A DNA stretch of 64,000 nt from Thunnus maccoyii (lineage: Eukaryota > Chordata > Actinopteri > Scombriformes > Scombridae): assembly GCF_910596095.1 (NCBI RefSeq), contig NC_056535.1, positions 28,614,505 to 28,678,504 on the forward strand. Direction: 5' to 3'. Positions 30,255 through 40,917 of this stretch are shown in pieces. The notes beneath the pieces were generated by a model that saw only the letters and a list, made by a program, of their open reading frames with translations, was not told the DNA's origin and ran no database searches. Made by a program: the position numbers and the translations under genes. How positions within the stretch are numbered: position 1 is the stretch's first letter; every line of letters begins with the position of its first letter.

Positions 30255-30798
30255 TATATCTTTAAAGGTCGATCATTTTTGGCCCACATCAGATAAAGCT
30301 CTCTTACTTGTAAACAAACCAAATTCATGTTTAGATTTGGTGTTTCTCACCATTCTTGAGATCTAACAAACATGTTGAATGGATTTCCTTCCTCATAAAA
30401 CACTTAAAAAGCAGATTTTTAAAATATGTTTACATCTATGTTTGCTATATGCAGTCTTCTTCTTCCATTGCTACACTTCTTATCAGTGGAATAATGTGCA
30501 ACTGACAACATGCCTGCATGCATGCATCAACATCACAACAAACAAAAAGGGAACCTGCTTGCAAAATGCAACTAGTGGTCAAAAACTCCACAGGGTCCTG
30601 TTAAAAATTACATATTTAAAAATTGCTTTACTAAATAGCTTAATCATCGAGGGAACCTGCTCTAAGTAGAGCTTCAATGCTGTTTCTAGATTTCATATTT
30701 TAAAACGTGTGTCTGACCTCCCCGATGACAGAGCAACATCCTTCAGTGCCATCAACAGACTCTCTCCCTCCACATAGGCAAAGGACAGGTTGACACAG

Positions 30799-30860
<62 letters not shown>

Positions 30861-30978
30861 GAGTCAGGTAAGTCCATCTGCCTCATCCACTGTAGTAAGG
30901 TTTTTTTGTCAAAATAAATTCAAGCATTTAACAATGCTGTGTTTTTACTTGTTTCACTTCTGTGTGTGTGTGTGTGTG

Positions 30979-31048
<70 letters not shown>

Positions 31049-33289
31049 TACCAGCGTAGCGTTGCTCTGCATCTCCGTTCATGATGACATCAGGAATCTC
31101 AGACATGATCTTCTGGACCAGACGATTAGCCAGCATGGACACTCTGTGATGATCATACTGCACACACATATACACACACATTTAGTGTCAGGATGTTACG
31201 GTGCATTTGTTGAGTTTCTTGATGTTTGGGTGAATCTGTCGAGTCTCATGATATGTGGGTGCACTTGTTTTTACCTCCATCTCATGCTGAGCGATGCTGC
31301 AGGCGGCTCCCAGCCCAACAGCCAGTGGGGTGGGGACGGTGCCGGAGCGCAGCCCTCTCTCCTGCCCGCCCCCGTTCTGTAGTGGCTCCAAACGCACACG
31401 GGGCCGACGGCGCACGTACAGAGCACCCACACCTGTGTACACACACACACACACACACACACAGCCAGTTACTGGTCATTTCATCACACACTCAGCAGTT
31501 CTCAGACACTCAGGCTTACAGCTAGATCCATCTGTGCTAAAGACAGACCCGTATCAAATTTACCCTTCAAAGGAAAATTCAACTAATTGAACTGAGCAAT
31601 TTTAACTGTTTTGACGTTGTCATCTCATTGAGCTGTCAGATCTTATTAAGGTCCTCAATGTAATTTCAATTAACTCATCAACACTCAAATTTCTGTTGTG
31701 GTATTATCAGATTTCATTGCTGTTTTTGACACAGTTGATCATATCCTACTGTTGGAAAACTGACTTGGGTTCTTGGGTACTGTTCTGACCTGGATCAGGT
31801 GCAATTCGCAGGCAATCTAACTCTCAAGCAGGTCAGCATGATCTGTGGAGTGCCACAAGGATCAAAACTTGACTCTGTTCTGTTCAATCAGTACACGCTG
31901 CTGTTAGACTAGATTCTTCAAAATAAAATTAATTACCATATTTATTTTGACAATAACTCAAATCTACATTTATCTTTCACCAGGTGACTATGGTCCCATT
32001 TATTGACTCACGATGTCAGTGCACTGACAAATTAATAATGTGCCAAAATCGTCTCACCCTGAATAAAAAGAAAACTGAGGTGATTGAGGGTTTTGCACCC
32101 ATAATCGAAAACAGAAAATCACTGCACACCTTAACTCTTCATCTGTAAAAACTGTGAGTCAAGTCAGAAATCTGGGTGTTATCTTAAGACTCTGATCTAA
32201 ATTTTAGCAGTCACGTTACATCAGTGACAGCATCAGACTTTTATCATCTCAAAAATATCACTAGAGTAAGAGGACTCATGTCCAAACATGATCCACAAAA
32301 AGATAATCAACATTCATCTCCAACTGGCCAGACAGTTGTAACAACCTTTTCTCTGCCAAAGGAAGCTCTGAAGTTACTACAACTTGTTCAAAATGCAGCC
32401 ATCAGAGCTTTCACTAAAAAAGAAATATGAACATGCCTGTTGTAAAGTCTTTGCATTGGTTACCAGTGTGAGTGGAGTTTAAAATTCTGCTACTGGTCTA
32501 CAAATCCCTCACTATGCTGGGACCAAATTACATTTCTGCCGTGATTCTCTCTCAGTATGAACCTTCTAGATGACTGAGATCCTGTGACTTGGGTCTGCTG
32601 ACTGTTCCTGTTGTCAACACAAAAGACAAGGAAGCTACATTGTTTAACTAAGATAAACACACTTACTACAACCTAAACTAAACTCTTCTCTGCTGTTTCA
32701 GTCACTCGACAATTAATTGATCATTTTAAAGTTTTCTATGTTTTTTTTGTTCTTCCTCTCTTATTAATTTTTTTAAATTTGTAAAGCATTTTAATAGTGA
32801 ATAAAATGCCCTGTATATAATAAATTGCCTCACCTTGCCTGGCAAGCTAACAGTTTAGGCTACACCTACTATAACGCTAGTGCTAACCTTTGGGTCCGTA
32901 GATCTTATGACCGCTGATGGACATCAGGTCGACCTTCCAGTCAGTGACGTTGATGGGAATCTTTCCGACGGCCTGGGCGGCGTCGGTGTGGAGGAAGACT
33001 CCTTTGGAACGACAAATCTGACCTGTGGACAAGAACAGCAGAAAGATCAACGACACAATAGTTTTGATCAGAACACCGAATCAGATCGGAGGCTCTACAC
33101 GGTCGCGGTGATTGGATTTAATCTGAATCACTTAAACTCAGATTTCGGGCCTAATGAAAGGAGTGAATAACATATGTTTGCGTTGCCGTGGTTACCGATC
33201 TCTTTGATGGGCTGCTTGACTCCGATCTCGTTGTTGACGGTCATCACTGACACCAGAGAGGTTTCAGGACGAATGGAGGCCTCCAACAG

Positions 33290-33355
<66 letters not shown>

Positions 33356-33989
33356 ATGTTGATACATTTTGAGGATATACATGACGTTACATACATTCTC
33401 TATACATGGAGTACATGTTCTCTCTCTTTCTTTTTAAGTTCTCTATACTCTCTTTGAATGCTCTCTGTTTACTCTTTGTATGCTTTATATATCTTCTCTC
33501 CATATCTGTATGTTTTCTCTTTGCAGTCTTTATACAACAACTTTGTTGTTTGTATGTTCTCTGTACGTTCTGATCTCTGTTTTATGTTTAATGTGTTCTG
33601 TGTATGTTCTGCGTGTTTACCTCCAGATCCAGCAGTCCGTTCGTCTGGACAGGCAGGTACGTAATGTCGAATCCTTCGGCCTCCAGAACTCGACACGAGT
33701 CCAGAACACACTTATGCTCCGTCTGCGTGGTGATCACATGACGCTTCTTGGCCTGGTAGAACCTGCTCACGCCCTGCGGGTAGGAGGAAGGAGAGGGGTC
33801 ACTGCCGGCGGAGGAGATGGTGGTAAGAGAAGGTGATGATGAGGAGGAAGTAAGGATAAAGAGGATGTGATGAAGAGGAGGAGCAGAGTGTGACCTTGAT
33901 TGCCATGTTGTTGGACTCGGTGGCTCCGCTGGTGAAGATGATCTCTCGGGGATCTGCTCCAATCAGATCAGCCACCTGCTGCTCAGAGC

Positions 33990-34045
<56 letters not shown>

Positions 34046-34444
34046 ACACACAGTCAGTGACTCTCTGTCAAATATTTGCTTAGTTATCAGATTTGCTTCA
34101 CTGGAATGTCGACCACAGCTAAATAAACGGCAAAACAGCAGGTTGTACAGTTTAAAAACTCTTATTTTAAAGAAAAAAATACAACAAATGGTTTACAATA
34201 CAGAAAAGGTAAAAAAAAAGAAAGAAAACAGTATATATGATCAGTTGAGATGTATTTAATGATGTTTTTTTAAACTATCCCTCTACATCAATCTCTCTTT
34301 CTCTCTACAGATTAAGTGTCTCTCTACCTTCCTGGCGGTCTCCATGGCGCTCTCACTCTCCCAGCCATAGGCGTGTGTTCTGGAGTGAGGGTTACCGTAG
34401 TAATTCACCTGGTAGGGCAACATGGCGTCCAGCACTCTGGGGTC

Positions 34445-34496
<52 letters not shown>

Positions 34497-36659
34497 ACAC
34501 ACACACACACATTGAAGTGTAAGTGCAAGTAAGTGTAAAGGTGCTGCATCTGCCACCCAGCAACTTCTGTATTCTGCATTTTGTAACAGCGTCAGCAGGG
34601 CACAACTCCCCTGCCAGCAGCTACCAGCTAACTCTGACACTCTGTACTCTACATCACAGGCTGCTACTATCCTCCTACTCTAATCTCATCACGCAGCTAA
34701 ATAGAGCGAGTTGTAGCTTAAAACGGAGGAAATGATTTGCAATATCACGCAATTAATACGCTAACTAATATAAACATTGTTTATTGTTTTGGGCAAGATT
34801 ATGAAACTTTGAAGCTGATGTTGCCCCAAGACTTCTGTTTGTTTTTTGAAGAGGTGTATAGTGTAATTCTGCTATGGTTTCTGTGGTTGCCATGGTCACG
34901 GCAGGGTGAAAACGATGATGCGTCCTCAATTCTGATGGAAGCGGAAAATATACTTTATGAGTGAGGCGAGGGGTGGCTGCCATCATATTTACAATAAAAA
35001 CAAAAAGGCTAAGTAACTTTCTTTTAGACTCGGACATCGACTGGTAAAACCTGTAACCCTGACAACAGGTTAGTAACCGTTACCATGGGCGTGGTGGCCT
35101 GGAAGTCCATGTAGAGGGGCCGGAACTCGTCTCTCTCCAGTTCATGTTTCTTTATCAGCTCTGCAGCACAAAAAAACATCACAAAAAGACAGACAGTCAG
35201 CTGGTTTTACTGAGAAAGAGTTTAATCAGATCTGTATGATGCTGGACTAAAATACTGGGTCAGATATCTGTGACAGGCAGGTCATGTGTCTGTAGAACTT
35301 GAACCAGAGACCATTTTCATTGTCACTTAATCTAATCTTGTCACTTAATCTGATCTGACAATTATTCGATTAATTGTTATAAAATGTCAGAATGTCGATG
35401 AAAAATGCCAATCACAATTTCCTAAAGCCCAAGATGATATCTTTAAATGTTTATTTTGTCTGACTAACAGTCCAAAATCAAAAGATACAGAGTTTACTGT
35501 CACAAAAGACAAAGAAAAGCAGCATGTAATGTTTAGTAAATGCTTAAACAATACTTTAAAGGATAGGTTCACAATTTTTCAAGTCTGTCTTAAAACAACA
35601 GTCAGGTGACTAAAGGAACATTGAAACTGGTTTTTCTTGCCATAATCATTCCTCCTGTTCATACTGACCATTAGAAGATCTCTTCCTAAAGTACTTACAA
35701 TGTAAGTGATCGGGGACAAAATCCACAAGCCTCCCATGAAAAAATGCATTTAAAGGATTAGCTGAAGTTAATATGAAACTTCAGCTGTTCAAATTAGTCA
35801 AATCAAGTATATATCTTTCAACGCTCTTTTTTTAGTGCCAAAGCTCCTCTTTTTGTTACTATACTTCCACCGCAGCTCAACAGGGAAACACTGTCCGGGG
35901 AAATATAAAGAGGGAATTTGATGCTAAATAGACTGTAAATGTGTCAGATATCCCTTTAATGTGACTCACTCAGACTGCTGAAGCCTCATATAAGTTTCAG
36001 ATAAACTTTTAAAATGCATTTTTGTACAAAATGACTGTGTGGACACACTGTGGATTTTGGCCCCCATCACTTACACTGAAAGCACATTTGAAGGGGATCT
36101 TATAACAGCCAGTCTGAACAGGAGGAATGATTACAGCAAGGAAAACCTCTTCCACTGTTCACATGGACACATGACTGTTGTTTTAAGACAAACTTGAAAA
36201 ACTGTGAACATATCCGTTAAGAGAAGTATGAATCTATTTTTACAATAGTTACAATTATAATTCTGTCGATCAGCTATCGATTAATCGTTTCAGCTTCATT
36301 AGTTCAACTGATGAAACTGAAACGATTGTTTCAATTGTTTCAAAACAATTGTTTTTAAGTTATTTACAGTTTTAATGTCTCCGTCTAATGTGTCAGACAC
36401 TACACACCTCGTTGTGAAACGTTGCATCACTCAGTTTACAGGTGTTTTGAAGTTTTCTGTCTCTGTGATAAACTGCGTCACTCTGGGATTAGCTTCATGC
36501 TAGCAGCTCTGAGACTCAAACCAACAGGCTAACTTGATCCGAGCTGCCGTTACCTTTCTGCAGAGAGCTGGCAGCTCTCCCGTCGGAGCCCATCCGGAGA
36601 GGGAGCCAAGACCCCGGCCTGAGCAGCCGGGAGGTGACGGTCCTGCCTGGGGAAAGCAT
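29244..36659 (-). CDS. nfs1: Mitochondrial cysteine desulfurase NFS1
   Basis: A PLP enzyme that removes sulfur from cysteine as a protein-bound persulfide for Fe-S cluster assembly on ISCU, with ISD11, ACP and frataxin in the mitochondrial matrix. Exons in transcript order: 36554-36659, 35084-35160, 34328-34444, 33895-33978, 33621-33773, 33196-33289, 32888-33022, 31275-31432, 31052-31157, 30718-30799, 30098-30181, 29445-29534, 29244-29307. They join in frame to 449 residues (human: 457). Residues 1-35 are rich in Arg and Ser without acidic clusters, as expected of a matrix targeting peptide. Landmarks: [30 protein letters not shown] (His148), [22 protein letters not shown] (PLP lysine at 250), SSGSACTSA (catalytic Cys at 373) and the conserved end SIKWTQH. 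Several introns have CA/TG tracts directly at splice sites, and the intron at 31433-32887 carries a LINE remnant. Confidence 0.97.
30185..30252. repeat. (CA)34 abutting nfs1 exon 11 acceptor
   Basis: A perfect 68-base CA run begins three bases beyond the acceptor AG of the exon encoding the catalytic cysteine. In nfs1 pre-mRNA it is (UG)34 leading into UGCAG. Confidence 0.97.
30807..30854. repeat. (CA)24 upstream of nfs1 exon 10 acceptor
   Basis: It reads (UG)24 followed by UUUUCAG in the transcript, so the dinucleotide tract occupies the branch point and polypyrimidine region. Confidence 0.95.
30961..31047. repeat. (TG)n microsatellite, 87 bp, at nfs1 exon 9 donor
   Basis: One of the longest dinucleotide runs in the window, interrupted once by CG. 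In the transcript it is (CA)n starting at the fifth base of the intron after exon 9. Confidence 0.97.
31630..32840 (+). mobile_element. Decayed L2-type LINE, reverse-transcriptase remnant
   Basis: It lies in the nfs1 intron between exons 7 and 8, antisense to the gene. Frames broken by stops and indels still show reverse-transcriptase landmarks: [10 protein letters not shown] near 31720, CGVPQGSKL near 31845, a LNKKKTEVI-like motif near 32060, [11 protein letters not shown] near 32155, [19 protein letters not shown] at 32233-32290, [14 protein letters not shown] near 32380 and a Trp/Leu-rich [10 protein letters not shown]-like motif near 32480. The last 60 bases (TTGTAAAGCATTTT then ATATAATAAA) resemble the 3' end of L2/Maui LINEs. 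The 5' part (endonuclease) is absent, typical of 5'-truncated insertion. It is not functional. Confidence 0.8.
33297..33352. repeat. (CA)28 upstream of nfs1 exon 6 acceptor
   Basis: (UG)28 in the transcript, separated from the acceptor AG by UUUUC only. Confidence 0.95.
33993..34030. repeat. (GA)n microsatellite
   Basis: A GA run followed by (CAGA)n in the nfs1 intron upstream of exon 4, close to its acceptor; (CU)n in the transcript. Confidence 0.9.
34446..34511. repeat. (CA)n microsatellite at nfs1 exon 3 acceptor
   Basis: Two CA runs separated by one GA; in the transcript (UG)n runs straight into UAG at the acceptor at 34445. Confidence 0.95.
35350..35530. repeat. AATCGATTA-family repeat, copy 6 (partial)
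   Basis: Contains ACAATTATTCGATTAATTG, ATAAAATGTCAGAATGTCGATGAAAAATG, CCCAAGATGATATC and CAAAAGATACAGAGTTTACTG, as in the other copies. It lies in nfs1 intron 1. Confidence 0.65.
35555..36220. mobile_element. Long-inverted-repeat (foldback) element, 666 bp
   Basis: The left end reads GGATAGGTTCACAATTTTTC and the right end is its near reverse complement (GAAAAACTGTGAACATATCC). The similarity continues inward through ACAACAGTCAGGTG / CATGACTGTTGT, AATCATTCCTCCTGTTCA / TGAACAGGAGGAATGATT and a GTAAGTGATSGGGGMCAAAATCC pair, about 180 bp per arm. Still further in, AGCTGAAGTTAATATGAAAC pairs with TTATATGAGGCTTCAGC-like sequence. Nearly the whole element is one imperfect palindrome centred near 35.88 kb. 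It has no ORF. It matches a repeat I recognise as common in teleost introns, and lies in nfs1 intron 1. Confidence 0.8.
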
Positions 36660-36935
36660 CTGCACGGCGGACAAGTTTCAACTGTGGACCCGCTGACCTC
36701 CAACAACAGCACGCTGACAGCAACTAAAACACCACTTTACACCGGTTTGAACCAGTTTAATCTGCTGGCTCCTGAGGAAGAGTGAAGAAGAAGACTCACG
36801 ATTTGAATATAAAACGTAAAAACGTGAGTGGATTGTTGTTGTGAGAAGCGTTGCCGCCTGTCAGGTTCTTACCTCCAAGTTACATCAGTGAAGGTGTCAA
36901 GATGGAGTCAAGGTACACGCGACAACAGAGACTTC
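36660..36935 (-). promoter_or_regulatory. nfs1: Probable nfs1 5' UTR and promoter
   Basis: The sequence upstream of the nfs1 ATG. The base composition is moderate and no TATA box is evident. No head-to-head partner (romo1 in mammals) is recognisable in the following 3 kb. Confidence 0.4.
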
Positions 36936-37124
36936 CGCTTACGACTTTCAAAGTAAAACATGTTCTATGATGACCGTGAAAGTTTTTATTTTTTAAAGAT
37001 TATTTCAGGAAAAGCCTCAAAATAAATCAAGTGTTGTACTCAAAATACAAGTGAATAATGTTATATTTTAAAAACTTATTTTAGTTATTTTTACATTGTC
37101 ACAGGAATGCATGCATTCAACAAA

Positions 37125-37495
37125 ATAATTGAGGCCTTATCTCATAATTATGATTTAATGTCTCATAATTATGACTTAATATCTCATAATCGTAACTTAA
37201 TATCTCATAATTATAACTTAATATGTAATAATTATGACTTAATATCTCAGAATTATAACTTACTTTTGCATAATTATAACTTGATATCTTATTATAACTT
37301 ACTATCTCATAATTATAACTTAATATCTCATAATTCTAACTTACTATCTCATAATTATGCCTTAATATCTCAGAACTATAACTTACTATCTCATAATTAT
37401 AACTTAATATCTCATAATTATAACTTAGTATATCACTATCACGAGTTAGTATCTCATAATTAAGAGATCGTTTTCTTATAATTATGAGATAGTTA
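37125..37495. repeat. 21-bp tandem array (CTCATAATTATAACTTAATAT)
   Basis: About 16 degenerate units of a 21-base A/T-rich motif. Because 21 is a multiple of three, the plus strand stays open for over 100 codons as a heptapeptide repeat (SHNYNLI), but codon bias and start context give no sign of a gene. The last unit is followed by an inverted copy (TTATAATTATGAGATAG), so the end can form a hairpin. Confidence 0.9.
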
Positions 37496-38084
37496 TAGAT
37501 GAGGCATCAATTTCTTTTCTTTGGTGAATGAAATGCGCTTCTGTACCTTGCACCTACAAATTATATATATTTATTTTAGTTTAAAATACAAAATGTGCAA
37601 TAACATGTATATCATTCATTACTGTATATTTGAGCAGGCTGTATATACTGTACATAACCAACTACCGTATGTATATAAAGTAACTTATCACTTCAATATT
37701 TATTCCAGCACTCTTCAAACCTCTGTAATATTTGTATCCTGTTTACAGTTTACAGAAACGGTTTCACCTGTATATAAACATCGTATGTTGTTGTTTCCAT
37801 TTATGTATCTACTTTTTTAACCCACTTGCTTGTACATAATAATATATTTATGTTTAATTATCTTTGTTGTCTTTGTTTATATTTCTGAAGATTGTTACGT
37901 GTAAGCACACTGAGTCAAGTTCCTTGTGTGCATAAACAAACTTGGCCCATAAATTGATTCTGACTCTAGTTTTACTTGTTTATTCCTCAGTATGTTCCGG
38001 TCTCTCTGCAGGTTTTCTCTGTGACTCTCTGCAGCTTGACGCAGCTCGGTGTCCTGCTATTTCATGCTTGCAAAAGAAACGGAA

Positions 38085-38270
38085 ATAGGGGGCGAGACTT
38101 CCGCTGGACAGTCTGCGCTCTCATTGGTCGGTCTGCGTTGTTTTGGTCCTGCTAGAGGCGGGGCTAGGGTCTATCTCTGTCCTCTGATTGGTTACAGCGG
38201 GAGTTTATGGAACGTGGGTTCAACCTCCGATAAAGTTTTTCATAACAGATCAGTTTCTTTCAACTGCTGA
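38085..38270. promoter_or_regulatory. Orphan promoter-like block (CCAAT and GC boxes)
   Basis: It contains two ATTGG boxes (CTCATTGGTCGG and CTGATTGGTTAC, about 60 bp apart) flanking a GC box (GAGGCGGGGC), in a locally GC-rich stretch. It is 1.2 kb upstream of the inferred first exon of the C6orf89 homologue, so it could be an alternative promoter of that gene or belong to an unseen non-coding transcript. Confidence 0.35.
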
Positions 38271-39254
38271 AGCGCTCACTTGAAACCCATCACAGTTCTC
38301 AAAACATTAAAAAACAACCACATCATTTTACACTCCATTCGTCCTACAAAAGGCTGCGACTCACTGAAAATATTTAAAGTGGTTCAGGATATTTCAATGT
38401 CAGAAGGATGATATGTAATTTTAAGGATTTTAAAGAGGTAAGTTGGCTTTTTTTTCTGAAAAACCTTATTATATACACATTATTATTCCATGCAGAGTTT
38501 TAAATATATTTTACAACATGTCTGGAAGGGATCGCTATTCACTGGGAGTTCCTTTTATGTAACAGAAATGCAAAACAGACAGTAAAAAGGGAAGTGAAGA
38601 AAACGCTTCAATATAATAAATGCTTGTAAATAAGGAACTATTTAGAAATAAAAAACAAAATGTAAATCCCTTCCAACACCTCAAATTCAATTCATTTCTA
38701 TCTGGTAACACCATTTCATTAGATATTTGCCTTTATAATACATAGAACTCTTTATCTATGGTAAAGCCCCCGCCTTCATGGCTCTGCTATGTTGTTGGAG
38801 ACAGCAACATGTTATCTCTGTCTCTCTAATCCCTCATGTATGAACAGGCTTCTTTGATGTCTGCCTTGTTCATCAGTAACTGTGATTTAAATGTGTTTTG
38901 AGAAATGACAGCTGAGGAGATATGACTACATATTGCACTGAAATTTGAGGATGAATATGTTACTTATTTAAAGGTTCGTTCGTTATCATTTCGTTTTTAC
39001 CAGATTACTGAAACCTACGAAATGTTAATGTTTGAAAGGTTGTGACAGTTTGCAAATATCCGAATATTTGCATGTGCGGATTCACACAATGAGCATACTG
39101 ATAAACATGTGTGAGAGTAGAACAAAACGGTAACATACACATAAACACACAAGGTTTGTCCCTTCAGTATTCTTTTAATAATTTCCATGTAAATTCCATT
39201 TCAAATTTCTCGTCAATAATTTACTGAACAGCTATAAACATTCAATACCAGTTG

Positions 39255-39350
39255 GTGGCGATAATGTGCCATTTTGTTAACTGCGAGCAGAGGAAGAAGA
39301 AGAAGCCCAAGAAGAATAAAAGGAAGAAGAAGAAGAAGTAGAAGAAGAAG
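39255..39350 (+). repeat. GTTGGTGGCGATAATGTGCC motif with (GAA)n tail
   Basis: It reads GTTGGTGGCGATAATGTGCC, then CATTTTGTTAACTGCGAGCA and a GAAGAAGAAG-rich tail of about 55 bp. I recall very similar GGTGGCGGTAATGC...(AAG)n sequence near the 5' ends of many fish genes, which would make it a dispersed unit rather than a gene-specific exon. Confidence 0.5.
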
Positions 39351-39483
39351 ACTGTCTTAGCTGTTTGTTGCACCCATGCTCTGTAGCTAGCAAGCTAGTT
39401 TATTAAAAAAACAAAACATACATTTTCGTAAGTAACTTGAGAAAGAAGAGGCTCTCTACTACTGCGGTCTGTCTCACTTTAAG
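39300..39483 (+). other. Inferred non-coding first exon of C6orf89 homologue
   Basis: A strong donor (CTTTAAG|GTGAGG) at 39484 is preceded by a (GAAGAA)n-rich segment. A non-coding exon is required because the next exon starts with an acceptor at 40839. The 5' boundary is unknown. Confidence 0.45.
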
Positions 39484-40624
39484 GTGAGGGGTTTCAGTTT
39501 TCTGGAGTTTGTTTAAGCGGCGTAAATGTTAACCAAGGCTAGCAAACACAAGCTAACCTGTCAGTGTAACGTTACTGCTCTTAGTTGAGCACGATTAAGT
39601 TTTGTTTGCCTTCGCTAAATCAACGTAAGTCTCATCGTGTCATGTCATTGTTTTGGCACCGAGTTTGTAGTGACATTACACGTGGCTGACTGTTTTAAAC
39701 GCGGTGTTGTAATATCTTGAAATGCCACCAGTCCTGCAACAGTTGCACTGATGGTATTTGTTATGTTTGTCACTAGACGAACGTTTAACGAGATGACTTT
39801 CTGTGCCAAGAAAGAGCTGAATAACCTGTCTGGAGCTGCAGGAGGAGGAGGAGGAGGAGGAATATGGGTCGTTGTCATTGATGTCTGTCAATGTTTTTCT
39901 TCACTGTTGTTTGCTTGAAACCTTTTTTGAGCTGTGAGTGAAGTCCAACGGTTGTGGGGCAGACTTTAATGGAAGAAGGCGAGCTGATATTGTTACAGAT
40001 TTTATATCAGATTTACTGTGAAACCAGAGGTGTGTCTAATAAAGCAACATCACCAGTTAAACCAGCCTTATTTTTTCAGGAAGATCTATTTCTTAAAGCA
40101 GGTTTAAAGATATCTGGTCCAGGTTTCTGTATAATGAATCATGTTCAACTTTGTCTGTGCTGCAAAAATAAAGAAGGAATGACGTGAATTTAGACACTAA
40201 AAAACATTTTTTCTAAAGTAAAGCGCTCCATGACTTAGATGGGAGACAATCAAGGGGACATGGAGATGGACGAGAGAACATTAAACAGTAAAGACGTTAC
40301 ACTTTCAGGTGTAATGTTGGATGGTGACCTGCAGAAAGACCCTGAAGCAGCTGTCAGAGCGAACTGCTGAACTGAAGGAGTTTCTGTGACAAAATATGCC
40401 CATAAAATCTAAAAAAACCTCTCAGTAAATTGGCAGCCATGATGATGACAGTATAGTGAGCAGAATACTAAATTTGCAGCAAGTTTATATTTTATATTAG
40501 TTGACTTCAGTAACATGTTTTAACTCCAAATTCTTTCCGATAAATAATTCTGAGACTATCTGTTCATCATGACTAGTACAACTGATTTGAACCACTGGTG
40601 AATTTTATTGGTACCTCAGAGAAA

Positions 40625-40806
40625 TTTTAACCACAGCTGCAACAATTATTCAATGAATCGATTAGTTGACAATTGTTAAATTAATTGCCAACTCTTTTGA
40701 TAAATGTCCAAATTCTCTGATTCCAGCTTCTCAAATGAGAATATTTTCTGGTGTCTTCAGTCCTCTATAACAGTAAACTTAATATCTTTGAGTTGTGGAC
40801 TGGATA
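40625..40806. repeat. AATCGATTA-family repeat, copy 7
   Basis: Good copy in the first intron of the C6orf89 homologue: GCTGCAACAATTATTCAATG, AATCGATTAGTTGACAATTG, CTCTGATTCCAGCTTCTCAA, GTCTTCAGTCCTCTATAACAG and TATCTTTGAGTTGTGGACTG. Confidence 0.7.
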
Positions 40807-40847
40807 AAAGTGGCAGTTAACTTCTCTGATGATTCACAGGTGACATC

Positions 40848-40889
40848 ATGCTCCTGGAGCCCGCAGTAGCTGAAGATCGACGCGTTTGA
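40848..40889 (+). promoter_or_regulatory. Short upstream ORF (13 codons) before the C6orf89-homologue start
   Basis: ATG at 40848 opens a 13-residue frame closed by TGA at 40887-40889, 28 bases before the main ATG at 40918. It is in a different frame from the main ORF and sits only 8 bases after the acceptor, so every transcript with this splice carries it. Translational repression is possible but not shown. Confidence 0.6.
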
Positions 40890-40917
40890 CCGAGAAGCCG
40901 CCGTCACCGCTGCCATC

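Larger units (their letters stand above)
36936..39290. other. Intergenic region between nfs1 and the C6orf89 homologue
   Basis: No exon is recognisable. It holds the 21-bp array and a promoter-like block at 38085-38270. The sequence from 38.3 to 39.2 kb is featureless A/T-rich DNA. Confidence 0.55.

Noticed and set aside
30058-31525. Open frames encoding runs of Cys-Val or His-Thr
   Set aside because: Pure translations of CA/TG microsatellites that overlap real nfs1 exons.
36500-36712. Longer minus-strand frame over nfs1 exon 1 starting upstream of the chosen ATG
   Set aside because: It begins at GTG and is in a different frame from the one that joins to exon 2; the ATG at 36659 gives a proper targeting peptide.
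37107-37463. 118-codon open frame on the plus strand
   Set aside because: It lies wholly inside the 21-bp tandem array; openness follows from a unit length divisible by three, and there is no start context or protein similarity.
36700-39300. romo1, the expected head-to-head neighbour of nfs1
   Set aside because: I looked for its small glycine-rich transmembrane exons on both strands and saw none.
40433-40545. Possible C/D-box snoRNA (GATGATGA and a later CTGA)
   Set aside because: The spacing is poor, there is no terminal stem and no C'/D' pair.
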